From Bacteroides caecigallinarum (lineage in GTDB: Bacteria > Bacteroidota > Bacteroidia > Bacteroidales > Bacteroidaceae), in contig NZ_JACJLE010000002.1 in NCBI RefSeq assembly GCF_016901995.1, positions 1 through 64,000 on the forward strand: a DNA stretch of 64,000 bases. The letters are read 5' to 3'. A program made the translations under genes and the position numbers. Numbering within the stretch: the stretch's first letter is position 1; the number at the start of each line of letters is the position of its first letter. Positions 1-8,355 of the stretch are shown piece by piece. The notes under the pieces are model-generated. The model was not told the origin of the DNA. It saw nothing but the letters and a program-made list of their open reading frames with translations, and searched no databases.

Positions 1-2
1 CC

Positions 3-1250
3 TTGTCAGATGAATATCTTCTTAATTATGAAGGAAATTTAACTGTGATAAAAAAATATACAAATGGTAGTAAAACTCCAAAAGTATATATTTATGCTTA
101 TCATCCCAATCATAAAGAATGTTGCGATTTATTAAGTAAAAAACAAAAAGAGTTGCAAGAACTATCTGAAGATTTAGATTGTGATAAAACTAAGAATGCA
201 GAAATGCGTAAAGCAATACGTAATTTATATTCTGATTTTTTAGATTTAAGGATGAAAGAAATAGAGGTTTCAAAAGAAGATGCAAAAAATATCTGGGATA
301 AATTGAAACAATATATGCCTATTTATACCTTATTTCAGGCCGATAGAAGCAATGACGATAAAGATAAAGAAGTACAAGATCCTCTAAAGGAGGCTGTGAA
401 AATAATAATGTCATCTACAAAAATAAGATCTAAATGTCAGGAAATATATGATGCCGTAATTGAAGAATTACAAAATGTTTCGGATAGAACTGTAAAGAAA
501 ATTAGTGATATGAATCCTTCATTAGCTAGTTCTTTGCATCCAGCTCTACCAACAGCAGATGATTTAAAATGGACTGATGTATTTAAATCCGTATCTATAA
601 CAGGTGAAAACGATATTCCAATAAATAAAAGAGGAAGTGGAGTTAAAAGACTTATTCTTATTAATTTTTTTAGAGCAGAAGCCGAAAACAAACAAGAGAA
701 AGCAAAAGCACCAGGAATAATATATGCAATTGAAGAACCTGAAACAGCACAACATGCCCATCATCAGAAACTTCTTATAGACGCTTTAAAAAAACTATCA
801 CAAAAAGATGATATACAAGTAATAATAACAACTCACAGTTCTCTGATATTAAAGCAATTAGCATTTGACGAAGTACGAATTGTAAAAAACATAGAATCCG
901 GTAAAGTTGTAAATAAAATAAGTGAATCACAATTACCTTATCCATCATTAAATGAAATTGCATTTACCGCATTTGGGGATGTTCTTGTTGAATATCATAA
1001 CGAATTATATGGTTATATTGAGTTCGAAGGATGGAAGAATGAATTTAAAAACGGAAAGGAGTTATACCCATATAAGAAAGAAACGACTAAAGGTATAAAG
1101 GAGGAAAATTTAATTAAAACTGAAATTATTAGACATCAGATTCATCATCCAGAAAATAAATTAAATACTTATTTTACCCCAGATGAACTTTATAATTCTA
1201 TTAATGAAATGCGTTCATTCATAGAAACTTATAAGGCTGCTAATAAATAG
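3..1250 (+). CDS. AAA/ABC-type ATPase, C-terminal part (cut by window edge)
   Basis: The frame is open to the first base of the window, so the gene starts upstream and the TTG at 3 is not its real start. Visible are an ABC-signature-like GSGVKRL near residue 213, a Walker B block ending in IEEPET near 240-247 and the switch histidine in TTHSS near 280, in the order of AAA_15/AAA_21 (RecF/OLD-like) ATPases. No Walker A is present, as expected if the N-terminal third lies outside the window. The last 120 residues hold no Toprim motif that I can see, unlike OLD or GajA. Such ATPases often belong to phage-defence or toxin systems, but the partner gene is not visible. The coding sequence is very AT-rich and ends inside a hairpin. 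Confidence 0.7.
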   Translation: MSDEYLLNYEGNLTVIKKYTNGSKTPKVYIYAYHPNHKECCDLLSKKQKELQELSEDLDCDKTKNAEMRKAIRNLYSDFLDLRMKEIEVSKEDAKNIWDKLKQYMPIYTLFQADRSNDDKDKEVQDPLKEAVKIIMSSTKIRSKCQEIYDAVIEELQNVSDRTVKKISDMNPSLASSLHPALPTADDLKWTDVFKSVSITGENDIPINKRGSGVKRLILINFFRAEAENKQEKAKAPGIIYAIEEPETAQHAHHQKLLIDALKKLSQKDDIQVIITTHSSLILKQLAFDEVRIVKNIESGKVVNKISESQLPYPSLNEIAFTAFGDVLVEYHNELYGYIEFEGWKNEFKNGKELYPYKKETTKGIKEENLIKTEIIRHQIHHPENKLNTYFTPDELYNSINEMRSFIETYKAANK

Positions 1251-1259
1251 CAGCCTTAT
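1231..1259. terminator. Bidirectional hairpin between convergent genes
   Basis: A perfect 12-bp inverted repeat (ATAAGGCTGCTA / TAGCAGCCTTAT) with a 5-base loop. It overlaps the stop codon of the ATPase gene and lies just beyond the stop of the convergent small gene. T-tracts are short, so termination strength is uncertain. Confidence 0.6.
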
Positions 1260-1272
1260 AACCCTAACAACC

Positions 1273-1389
1273 TTATCTTCTCGGCCATCTACGACAATGA
1301 GAATGAACATATTCAATACGCCCATATCTCTTACGATAATAGTCAGTTACAGAAACAGGTTTCAAGGGACATGTACACCTTATTCTCAT
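1273..1389 (-). CDS. Arg-rich 38-residue small protein
   Basis: A 38-codon gene starting MRIRCTCPLK and ending CRRWPRR, very rich in Arg and Tyr. It is supported by an unusually strong ribosome site (AAAGGAGG about 6 bases before the ATG) and by a good promoter further upstream (TTTG, 20 bp, TATCTTTG at 1457-1488). The central YYRKRYGRIEYVHSH pattern resembles short basic proteins that I recall as common beside mobile or accessory loci in Bacteroides, but I cannot name a family or function. It converges on the ATPase gene across a shared hairpin. Being so basic it may bind nucleic acid; that is inference. Confidence 0.6.
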   Translation of the reverse strand: MRIRCTCPLKPVSVTDYYRKRYGRIEYVHSHCRRWPRR

Positions 1390-1456
1390 ATTAACACCTC
1401 CTTTCTTTTGTCCCTTGACTACTCAAATGTTGGTGCTAACGAATAATAGTACATTA

Positions 1457-1488
1457 CAAAGATAACTTTTTTTGTAAAATTGTCCAAA
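1457..1488 (-). promoter_or_regulatory. Promoter of the Arg-rich small gene
   Basis: Read on the minus strand: TTTG, 20 bp, TATCTTTG, matching the Bacteroidota -33/-7 consensus. The predicted start leaves a leader of about 60 bases before the Shine-Dalgarno sequence. Confidence 0.6.
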
Positions 1489-1507
1489 ACATATAATATA
1501 TATTTCT

Positions 1508-1690
1508 TTAAACCGATAATAGTTTACTCAAATCTGGATCATTATTAATCCGTTCAGTCTTAGACTCAACCAAAGTAATAATCTCCTGCTTAACTCTGCG
1601 GTAATTGCTTTCAATAGTCTCACGAAGAATATCGTTCCTGTCACTGTCAATAAACTCGGCAATGACGGGAATCTTCTTATACGCCTTCAT
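1508..1690 (-). CDS. Unrecognised 60-residue ORF, possibly a gene remnant
   Basis: The frame encodes a charged, helical-looking peptide (MKAYKKIPVIAEF to DLSKLLSV). It has no convincing ribosome site, and the frame stays open for about 22 codons upstream of the ATG without another start, running into the direct repeat at 1723-1902. That suggests the end of a longer decayed gene rather than a complete small one. I recognise no family. Confidence 0.3.
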   Translation of the reverse strand: MKAYKKIPVIAEFIDSDRNDILRETIESNYRRVKQEIITLVESKTERINNDPDLSKLLSV

Positions 1691-1722
1691 TTCAGCAGAA
1701 ACTTTGGCAGAATCTACTAGTA

Positions 1723-1902
1723 AATGACTTTTATGTAGGCAGTCAGAATGTTTATCGTAATTCCATTAAAATGTTCAACCTGATACTGTATAATTGTATC
1801 TTTATCCTAATGAAGCTAATGATACAAACTTGTATATTAATGATACAAGCTCTAATAGATGATTTCGTAAACAGACAGCAATATGTAAATATTATATTTC
1901 CA
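1723..1902. repeat. Direct repeat flanking the yhcG-like gene, copy A
   Basis: About 180 bp that align, with one roughly 20-bp length difference, to 3262-3464. Shared blocks include TTTATGTAGGC, AAAATGTTCAACCTGAT, AAGCTAATGATACAA and ATTATATTTCCA. Read forward, both copies contain an ANDTS-type peptide followed by an in-frame TGA, so they look like pieces of the same decayed coding sequence. Confidence 0.75.
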
Positions 1903-2077
1903 GAGGATATAAAAAACTAAAACCTGAAAACATCATTCCAAATAAATGCTTATCTTTGAATGCATAAGTAAATTGAGAAAATATATGGCAATAACTATAT
2001 GGATATAATAAAGAAGACCATATTTCAGAAGGAAGAAGTCAGCATAAAGGATTAAGAACAAACGAAAGGAGAAGTTT

Positions 2078-3262
2078 ATGGAAAGCAAGAACATTATACA
2101 TTCACAGGAACATCAGTTTGGTGAGGTCGTTGATATAATACTTCAGCATCGTAGCCGCGCTTCGAGGGCCGTAAATGAAGAAATGTTGCTCACGGCATGG
2201 AACGTTGGTTCTTATGTATCCGGAAAGTTGAAAAGTGAAGAATGGGGAAGCAAGGTCGTTACACAGCTATCTGAGTACATTCGTTCACACCGTCCGGATT
2301 TGAAAGGATACAGTCGTAGCAGCATTTACAATATGGTGATGTTTTATGATGAATATTCTTCTGAAGCGTTCAGAAACACCGTACAGCAATTCTTTTCTAA
2401 TGGAATTGTGCAGACAGAATTTGCACAATTGACGGAAAGGGACTTAACAGGAATCAATGACATAATGCAGACAGAATCTGCACAATTGACGGCAAGCAAT
2501 GACGAAATTGTCCAGCCAAAAACTGGACAATTTATGAGCCTGTTGAATCTGACCACATTGACTAATCACGTTGAGATACTGTGCCGCTGTCGTAGTCAGG
2601 AAGAACGTCTGTTTTATATCCTTTATGCTCACAAAGAACATTTGGTAAAGAGGGAACTGCAACGTTGTATATCCAACCAGACATACGCAACACTATTAGG
2701 GAATAAAAGTAATATGTCGAAAGGTATGTTGGAGGCTTATCCCGATGCTCCGATAATGTTTAAAGATACTCTGTTTGTGGATTTTCTCGGACTTCCGAAA
2801 AAGCACAGCGAGACAAAATTAAGAAACGGGCTGATAGAACACATGAAGCAGTTTATTCTTGAACTGGGAAAAGACTTTATCTTTATGGATCAGGAATACC
2901 GTTTGAATGTTGGTGCATCGACTTACAAAGCTGATTTGTTATTTTTCCATAGAGGTTTGCAGGCTCTTGTGGCAGTAGAACTTAAAAAGACAAAATTCCA
3001 TCCTAAAGACTTGGGACAGTTGGAATTCTATCTGGAAGCTCTCGACAGAGATGTAAAACGGTCCAATGAAAATCCGTCTATCGGTATCATTCTTTGCCCT
3101 GAATCAGACCGGGTAGTTGTGGAATATGCCATGAACCGCTGCATGAGTCCTACTATGATTGCTGAATACAAACGTATCCTCATTCCACAAGAGCGTATGC
3201 AGGAACAGCTCAGAGAGTTTTGTAATTTCTTTATGAAGAATGAAAACGCTTATTCCTGTTGA
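2078..3262 (+). CDS. DUF1016 (YhcG-like) PD-(D/E)XK nuclease-domain protein
   Basis: A 394-residue protein of the YhcG/DUF1016 family. The N-terminal half (1-110) is the helical DUF1016_N domain (TAWNVGSYVSGKL, YSRSSIYNM); the C-terminal part carries the nuclease core, with Asp286 in YKADLLFF and Glu301-Leu-Lys303 in AVELKK. The family is widespread beside restriction and mobile loci; its cellular role is poorly known. The linker holds an unusual repeat: IVQTEFAQLT, IMQTESAQLT and a third degenerate copy. The start is chosen from AGGAGAA five bases before the ATG; a TATCTTTG -7 element lies at 1951-1958. The gene sits alone between two copies of a direct repeat, the second beginning at its stop codon, suggesting a cassette inserted or amplified by recombination. 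Confidence 0.88.
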   Translation: MESKNIIHSQEHQFGEVVDIILQHRSRASRAVNEEMLLTAWNVGSYVSGKLKSEEWGSKVVTQLSEYIRSHRPDLKGYSRSSIYNMVMFYDEYSSEAFRNTVQQFFSNGIVQTEFAQLTERDLTGINDIMQTESAQLTASNDEIVQPKTGQFMSLLNLTTLTNHVEILCRCRSQEERLFYILYAHKEHLVKRELQRCISNQTYATLLGNKSNMSKGMLEAYPDAPIMFKDTLFVDFLGLPKKHSETKLRNGLIEHMKQFILELGKDFIFMDQEYRLNVGASTYKADLLFFHRGLQALVAVELKKTKFHPKDLGQLEFYLEALDRDVKRSNENPSIGIILCPESDRVVVEYAMNRCMSPTMIAEYKRILIPQERMQEQLREFCNFFMKNENAYSC

Positions 3263-3464
3263 TGACCTTTATGTAGGCTGTCTGAGTGTTTGCCATAATC
3301 CCAATAAAATGTTCAACCTGATACCATATTATTGTGTATCTTTATCTTAATAAAGCTAATGATACAAGCTTGGATACCAATGATACAAGTTTGGATGCTA
3401 ATGATACAAGCTCTTATAAATGATTTCATAAACCGACAGCAATACGTAAATTATTATATTTCCA
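3262..3464. repeat. Direct repeat flanking the yhcG-like gene, copy B
   Basis: Partner of 1723-1902. It carries one extra ANDTSLD-type unit (three GCTAATGATACAAG-like units against two) and runs directly into the winged-helix tail that follows. Confidence 0.75.
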
Positions 3465-3897
3465 AATGCTGAAAGAATTATGTTCTGAAGGTTATCTTGT
3501 TTCTGACGGTATCGGAAGAGGAACTACATATCATTTGAATAAAGATAGTAATCTTAATAGTTCAGATGGAAACCTTAATAGTTCGGATGAAAACCTTAAC
3601 AGCTCAGATGAAAACCTTAATAGTTCGGATGAAAACCTTAACAGTTCCAATGATGATTATCTTAAGACAAATACTCAAAAAACAATTAAAAAGAAATATA
3701 GCCAAAAAGAATTATTTGGAATAATACAGAATAGTACCCAAACTTGGAAATCAGTAGAGGAAATAGCCCTTGAAATAAGGCGAAGTACACAATATCTGAA
3801 AGGGGAAATTATTCCAGTGATGGTGAATAAAGGACTTTTGGAAAGAGAACATGCTATGCCTAATCATCCGGCTCAAAGATATAAAAGGAAGTTTTGA
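3352..3897 (+). pseudogene. C-terminal tail of an AlbA_2/RecG-like ATP-binding protein
   Basis: The ATG-initiated part (3466-3897, 143 residues) has two winged-helix-like segments: LCSEGYLVSDGIGRGTTYHL at the start and WKSVEEIALEIRRSTQYL to NHPAQRYK at the end. Both match the C-terminal tails of AlbA_2-domain (RecG-like) proteins of Bacteroidota. The frame continues upstream as ANDTSLD repeats but is broken by a TGA at 3421. The AlbA_2 and helicase-like domains are missing. The segments are joined by five 7-residue NLNSSDE repeats. I read it as a gene remnant; expression from the internal ATG is possible but unsupported by any ribosome site. Confidence 0.65.
3550..3654 (+). repeat. Five tandem 21-bp coding repeats (NLNSSDE)
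   Basis: Five contiguous 21-bp units encode NLNSSDG, NLNSSDE three times and NLNSSND. The third codon positions differ between units (AGTTCG, AGCTCA), so the array is not freshly duplicated. It forms a polar linker between two winged-helix segments. Confidence 0.85.
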
Positions 3898-3949
3898 AAT
3901 TTACTCAAAAAACAGGAAAATGAGCGTACAAGAATTCATTTGCAGATTT

Positions 3950-3995
3950 CTAAAAACTTCACACTATGAAAGAACTGAAACAACAAGTCATTATA
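3950..3995. repeat. Duplicated 5' end of cdd, copy 1
   Basis: 46 bp matching 5319-5364 at 43 of 46 positions. It covers 16 bases before the ATG and the first ten codons (MKELKQQVII) of the cytidine deaminase gene. Here the copy is fused to an unrelated helix-turn-helix tail. Confidence 0.85.
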
Positions 3996-4220
3996 GAGGA
4001 GCATCCTGATATAGAGATAAATTATGTTGAGGATACAAATGTCCCTCAAGGTGGCACCCAAGATGGCACCCATGGTGGCACTCAAGACGAAGATTTAGAT
4101 ACCTGGATTGAAGAACAGGTTGCCACTTATCCTAAAATTACAACTGAAGAATTGGCTTTACAATCAGGGAAAGGCATAAGAACGATTAAACGCCATATAG
4201 CTAAGATGAAGAAGCTCTGA
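3966..4220 (+). CDS. Chimeric ORF: cdd-like first ten codons fused to a helix-turn-helix tail
   Basis: An 84-residue frame. Residues 1-10 (MKELKQQVII) are identical to the start of cytidine deaminase, including the DNA around the ATG. The rest is a Gly/Thr/Gln-rich linker (GGTQDGTHGGTQ) and a short HTH (TTEELALQSGKGIRTIKRHI), as found at the C-termini of AlbA_2 and Fic-type proteins. It appears to have arisen by recombination that placed the cdd start on a decayed gene. It may be translated, since it keeps the cdd start region, but a function is doubtful. Confidence 0.5.
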   Translation: MKELKQQVIIEEHPDIEINYVEDTNVPQGGTQDGTHGGTQDEDLDTWIEEQVATYPKITTEELALQSGKGIRTIKRHIAKMKKL

Positions 4221-4317
4221 TATTGATGCTACATCATTTGAGAAGTTTTTAAAAGAAAATTAGGAAATAAAGAAATAAATTGTACTTTTGCATTATATAG
4301 ATTATAAATCCAAATAT

Positions 4318-4536
4318 ATGAATGTGACAGTTTTTAATCCGGCTCAATTGCAAGTGCTTGAAATGATGTCGTTTGTGGACAGTCCTGAAGCATTAGCTGA
4401 ACTTAAAAAGGCTATTTCTGACTATTTCGCCAAGCAAGCGCAAAAGGAGATTGACCGCTTGTGGGAGAATGGAGAATTGAATGAGGAAAAAGTCGATAAA
4501 TTCCATCAACTACATGAACGTACTCCATATAAATGA
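4318..4536 (+). CDS. Antitoxin-like protein of a PIN toxin pair
   Basis: A 72-residue protein (MNVTVFNPAQLQVLEMM to RTPYK) with a helical central part. I place it among the short proteins that precede PIN-domain toxins in Bacteroidota. The start at 4318 is preferred because a TACTTTTG -7 element lies at 4283-4290, making an upstream TTG at 4288 fall inside the promoter. Its TGA overlaps the ATG of the toxin gene in an ATGA (4533-4536), the usual coupling of toxin-antitoxin pairs. The toxin is broken, so the antitoxin is now an orphan in this pair. The function is inferred from position and from resemblance only. Confidence 0.7.
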   Translation: MNVTVFNPAQLQVLEMMSFVDSPEALAELKKAISDYFAKQAQKEIDRLWENGELNEEKVDKFHQLHERTPYK

Positions 4537-4942
4537 ATATGAGAAACATTGTATTGGATACTAACTCACTTATTATTGCTATTTCAGCGAAGAATGACTG
4601 CCATAAAGTGTAGCAATCATTCTTAAATGGGATTATACGCTATGTATAAGCAACGAAATCTTAGAAGAGTATCTGGAAGTCATGACACGCAACATAAACA
4701 GATATGTAGCCGAAGCGATTATCTATACGATTCTTACTCGCGAAAACGTAAAAAGACTAACTCCACACTACCGCTTTCATTTAATTACATCAGACCAGGA
4801 TGACAATAAGTTCGTAGACTGTGCGATTACAGCCAATGCTGAATACATCGTGACAGAGGATCATCATTTTAATGAACTTAAAAATATATCTTTTCCATCA
4901 GTTGCCATTATTAATCTAAAGGACTTTGCAAAAACATTATAA
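4533..4942 (+). pseudogene. PIN-domain toxin (VapC-like), inactivated
   Basis: The first frame reads MNMRNIVLDTNSLIIAIS, the PIN start with its first acidic residue, then meets TAG at 4611-4613 where the family has Trp (TGG to TAG). A loss of one base near 4630 then shifts the frame; in the next frame the protein continues DYTLCISNEILEEYLEVMTR, then TSDQDDNKFVDCAI and VTEDHHF with the remaining acidic residues, to a stop at 4942. Two independent lesions make a sequencing error unlikely. An ATG at 4682 could start only the C-terminal half, which lacks the first catalytic Asp. Confidence 0.85.
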
Positions 4943-4952
4943 GTTCATTAGC

Positions 4953-4982
4953 TTGCATTCACTATTTTTTTGTGTATTTTTG
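4953..4982 (+). promoter_or_regulatory. Promoter upstream of the coiled-coil ORF
   Basis: TTG at 4953 and TATTTTTG at 4975-4982, with about 19 bp between, match the -33/-7 consensus. The predicted start lies just before the ATG at 5003. Confidence 0.5.
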
Positions 4983-5002
4983 CGAATAAACGTGCGAACA
5001 AT

Positions 5003-5236
5003 ATGAAACAAATGAAACCAGACATACACCCTTTCGTCGAGACCATGACCCTTGCAGAACTAAGAAAATTTGTCATGTTACAGCTTGAAGAGAACTACGA
5101 AAAGAGCATGGAGATAAATGACTTGAGGACAACTGTAGATAAACTCACCAAAAGCCTTGAGGAGGCCAGAATGACTATTAGTACCCTTACGGAAGCTCAA
5201 TATGATAAGGTGAATGGTGAAATGGGAGATGAATAG
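5003..5236 (+). CDS. Small coiled-coil protein, possibly the start of an IS66-type transposase
   Basis: A 77-residue protein starting MKQMKPDIHPFVETM. After a short head (MTLAELRKFVMLQLEENYE) it is a heptad-rich helix (INDLRTTVDKLTKSLEE) ending acidic. The pattern is reminiscent of the N-terminal leucine-zipper region of IS66 TnpC proteins, but nothing of the DDE domain follows, so it would be a remnant. A good promoter lies directly upstream, and the ATG at 5003 is preferred over the TTG at 4970, which lies inside that promoter. Confidence 0.45.
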   Translation: MKQMKPDIHPFVETMTLAELRKFVMLQLEENYEKSMEINDLRTTVDKLTKSLEEARMTISTLTEAQYDKVNGEMGDE

Positions 5237-5318
5237 ACTTGTTACAGCCAATTTAGATAATGTTCAGACATTGATTAAGTAGTGTTTAAGCAGCATCTAA
5301 ACAACACCTAAAAGAAAC

Positions 5319-5364
5319 CTAAAAACTTCAAACTATGAAAGAATTGAAACAACAAGTCATAATA
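5319..5364. repeat. Duplicated 5' end of cdd, copy 2 (at the intact gene)
   Basis: Matches 3950-3995 at 43 of 46 positions. It is the native start region of cdd; the 1.37 kb between the copies carries the antitoxin, the broken toxin and the coiled-coil ORF. Confidence 0.85.
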
Positions 5365-5814
5365 AGAAAATACCAGTTCGAAGAACTTACTGACTCCGAC
5401 AAACGACTGATAGAGGCTGCAAAAGAAACTACAAAGAGAAGCTATGCCCCATACTCACATTTCAATGTAGGAGCAGCAGCCATGCTTGATGACGGCACGA
5501 TAGTGACCGGCTCAAACCAGGAGAATGCCGCCTACCCTTCCGGACTATGTGCCGAACGCACTACCCTGTTTCATGCCGGTTCTGAATATCCTGACAAAGC
5601 TGTAACAACACTGGCCATTGCCGCATCAAACAGCGAAGGTTTCACAGAACAGCCTGTCACTCCGTGCGGAGCGTGCCGACAGGTAATGCTGGAAGCCGAA
5701 CAAAGACACCACCGCCCTATCCGTATGCTGATGTACGGCACTGCCTGCATATACGAAACAAGGGGAACAAAAGATTTGCTCCCCCTGTCGTTTGGTATTG
5801 AATCAATGGAATGA
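5335..5814 (+). CDS. cdd: Cytidine deaminase
   Basis: A 159-residue zinc enzyme that deaminates cytidine and deoxycytidine to uridine and deoxyuridine in pyrimidine salvage. The signature is complete: GLCAERTTLF supplies the first zinc Cys and the catalytic Glu, and TPCGACRQV the two other zinc Cys. NVGAAAML and NQENAAYPSG are family blocks of substrate binding. Length is normal for homotetrameric Cdd. There is no Shine-Dalgarno sequence. The gene marks the border between accessory DNA on the left and core genome on the right, and its first 46 bp are duplicated 1.37 kb upstream. Its stop abuts the stop of the convergent ABC-F gene with no base between them. Confidence 0.95.
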   Translation: MKELKQQVIIRKYQFEELTDSDKRLIEAAKETTKRSYAPYSHFNVGAAAMLDDGTIVTGSNQENAAYPSGLCAERTTLFHAGSEYPDKAVTTLAIAASNSEGFTEQPVTPCGACRQVMLEAEQRHHRPIRMLMYGTACIYETRGTKDLLPLSFGIESME

Positions 5815-7461
<1,647 letters not shown>

Positions 7462-7493
7462 CTAAATTATACTGTTATTCTGAAATTTGCGTG

Positions 7494-7524
7494 CAAAGGT
7501 ACTAAATATCCAGCTAATTTACAA
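7494..7524 (-). promoter_or_regulatory. Promoter of the ABC-F gene
   Basis: Minus strand: TTGT, 19 bp, TACCTTTG. The leader to the ATG would be about 55 bases. Confidence 0.6.
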
Positions 7525-7572
7525 TGCAGTGAAAGGCATATCACTCCCAGAACACGGCTTTTTATAAGTTTT

Positions 7573-7606
7573 TTTGTGTCAGTATGTCAGTTTTTTAGTA
7601 ATTTTG
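7573..7606 (+). promoter_or_regulatory. Promoter of grpE-dnaJ
   Basis: TTTG at 7573-7576 and TAATTTTG at 7599-7606, 22 bp apart, somewhat longer than usual. No CIRCE-type inverted repeat is visible. The leader is about 105 bases. Nothing else was found in 7435-7720. Confidence 0.5.
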
Positions 7607-7720
7607 CGGCTGTTTATGCATACAGAGCATTACAGGCACGGTTTTTGTAGTACAGCCAACAGCCGTATGCAAGTCCGGCACTTAAATCACAGATTAATAA
7701 TAAAATAACAACATAAAGAC

Positions 7721-8332
7721 ATGAATAAAAATCAGAATCAAAATCCGGAAGAAGAAATATTGAAGAACGAGGAAGCTGAAAACCAGCAGCAGGAAACTGA
7801 AAATCAGGCTGAAGAAACAAACTCTGCCGAAAATGCAGGCGAAGAGAAGGAAGCCGAACTTTCAGAAGAGGAAAAAGCAGCAAAAGAACTTGAAGAGACA
7901 AAACAGGCTCTTGAAGACTATAAAGACAAATATCTGCGTCTTTCGGCTGAATTTGACAATTACCGCAAACGTACAATGAAGGAAAAAGCCGAACTTATCA
8001 AGAACGGTGGCGAAAAGGCTATCTCGGCTATCCTGCCTATCCTGGATGATTTGGAACGTGCTTTGCAGAACATGCAGAAGGCAGACGATGTTAAGGCTAT
8101 GTACGAAGGTATTGACCTGATACATCAGAAGTTCCTGAAAAACCTTGGTCACGAAGGGCTTGAAAAGATGAATCCTGTGGGAGAAGCATTCGATACTGAT
8201 TTCCACGAGGCAATAGCTCTTGTTCCTGCTCAGGAGGAAGCACAGAAAGGCAAGATTTTGGACTGTGTACAGACTGGTTACAAACTGAATGACAAAGTTA
8301 TACGCCACGCCAAAGTGGTAGTTGCTCAATAA
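7721..8332 (+). CDS. grpE: Nucleotide exchange factor GrpE
   Basis: A 203-residue DnaK co-chaperone that drives ADP release. The first 65 residues are an acidic low-complexity tail rich in Glu and Gln, followed by the long dimerising helix (to about 120) with FDNYRKRTMKEKAE, and the C-terminal beta domain with the family block from GEAFDTDFHEA to KGKILDCVQTGYKLNDKVI. It is followed 23 bases later by dnaJ in the same direction; dnaK is not in the window. Confidence 0.95.
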   Translation: MNKNQNQNPEEEILKNEEAENQQQETENQAEETNSAENAGEEKEAELSEEEKAAKELEETKQALEDYKDKYLRLSAEFDNYRKRTMKEKAELIKNGGEKAISAILPILDDLERALQNMQKADDVKAMYEGIDLIHQKFLKNLGHEGLEKMNPVGEAFDTDFHEAIALVPAQEEAQKGKILDCVQTGYKLNDKVIRHAKVVVAQ

Positions 8333-8355
8333 TACAATAAAACCACATCGCAAAT

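Noticed and set aside
3-1250. A Gabija-type GajA nuclease
   Set aside because: No Toprim motif follows the ATPase head, and no UvrD-like GajB partner is visible.
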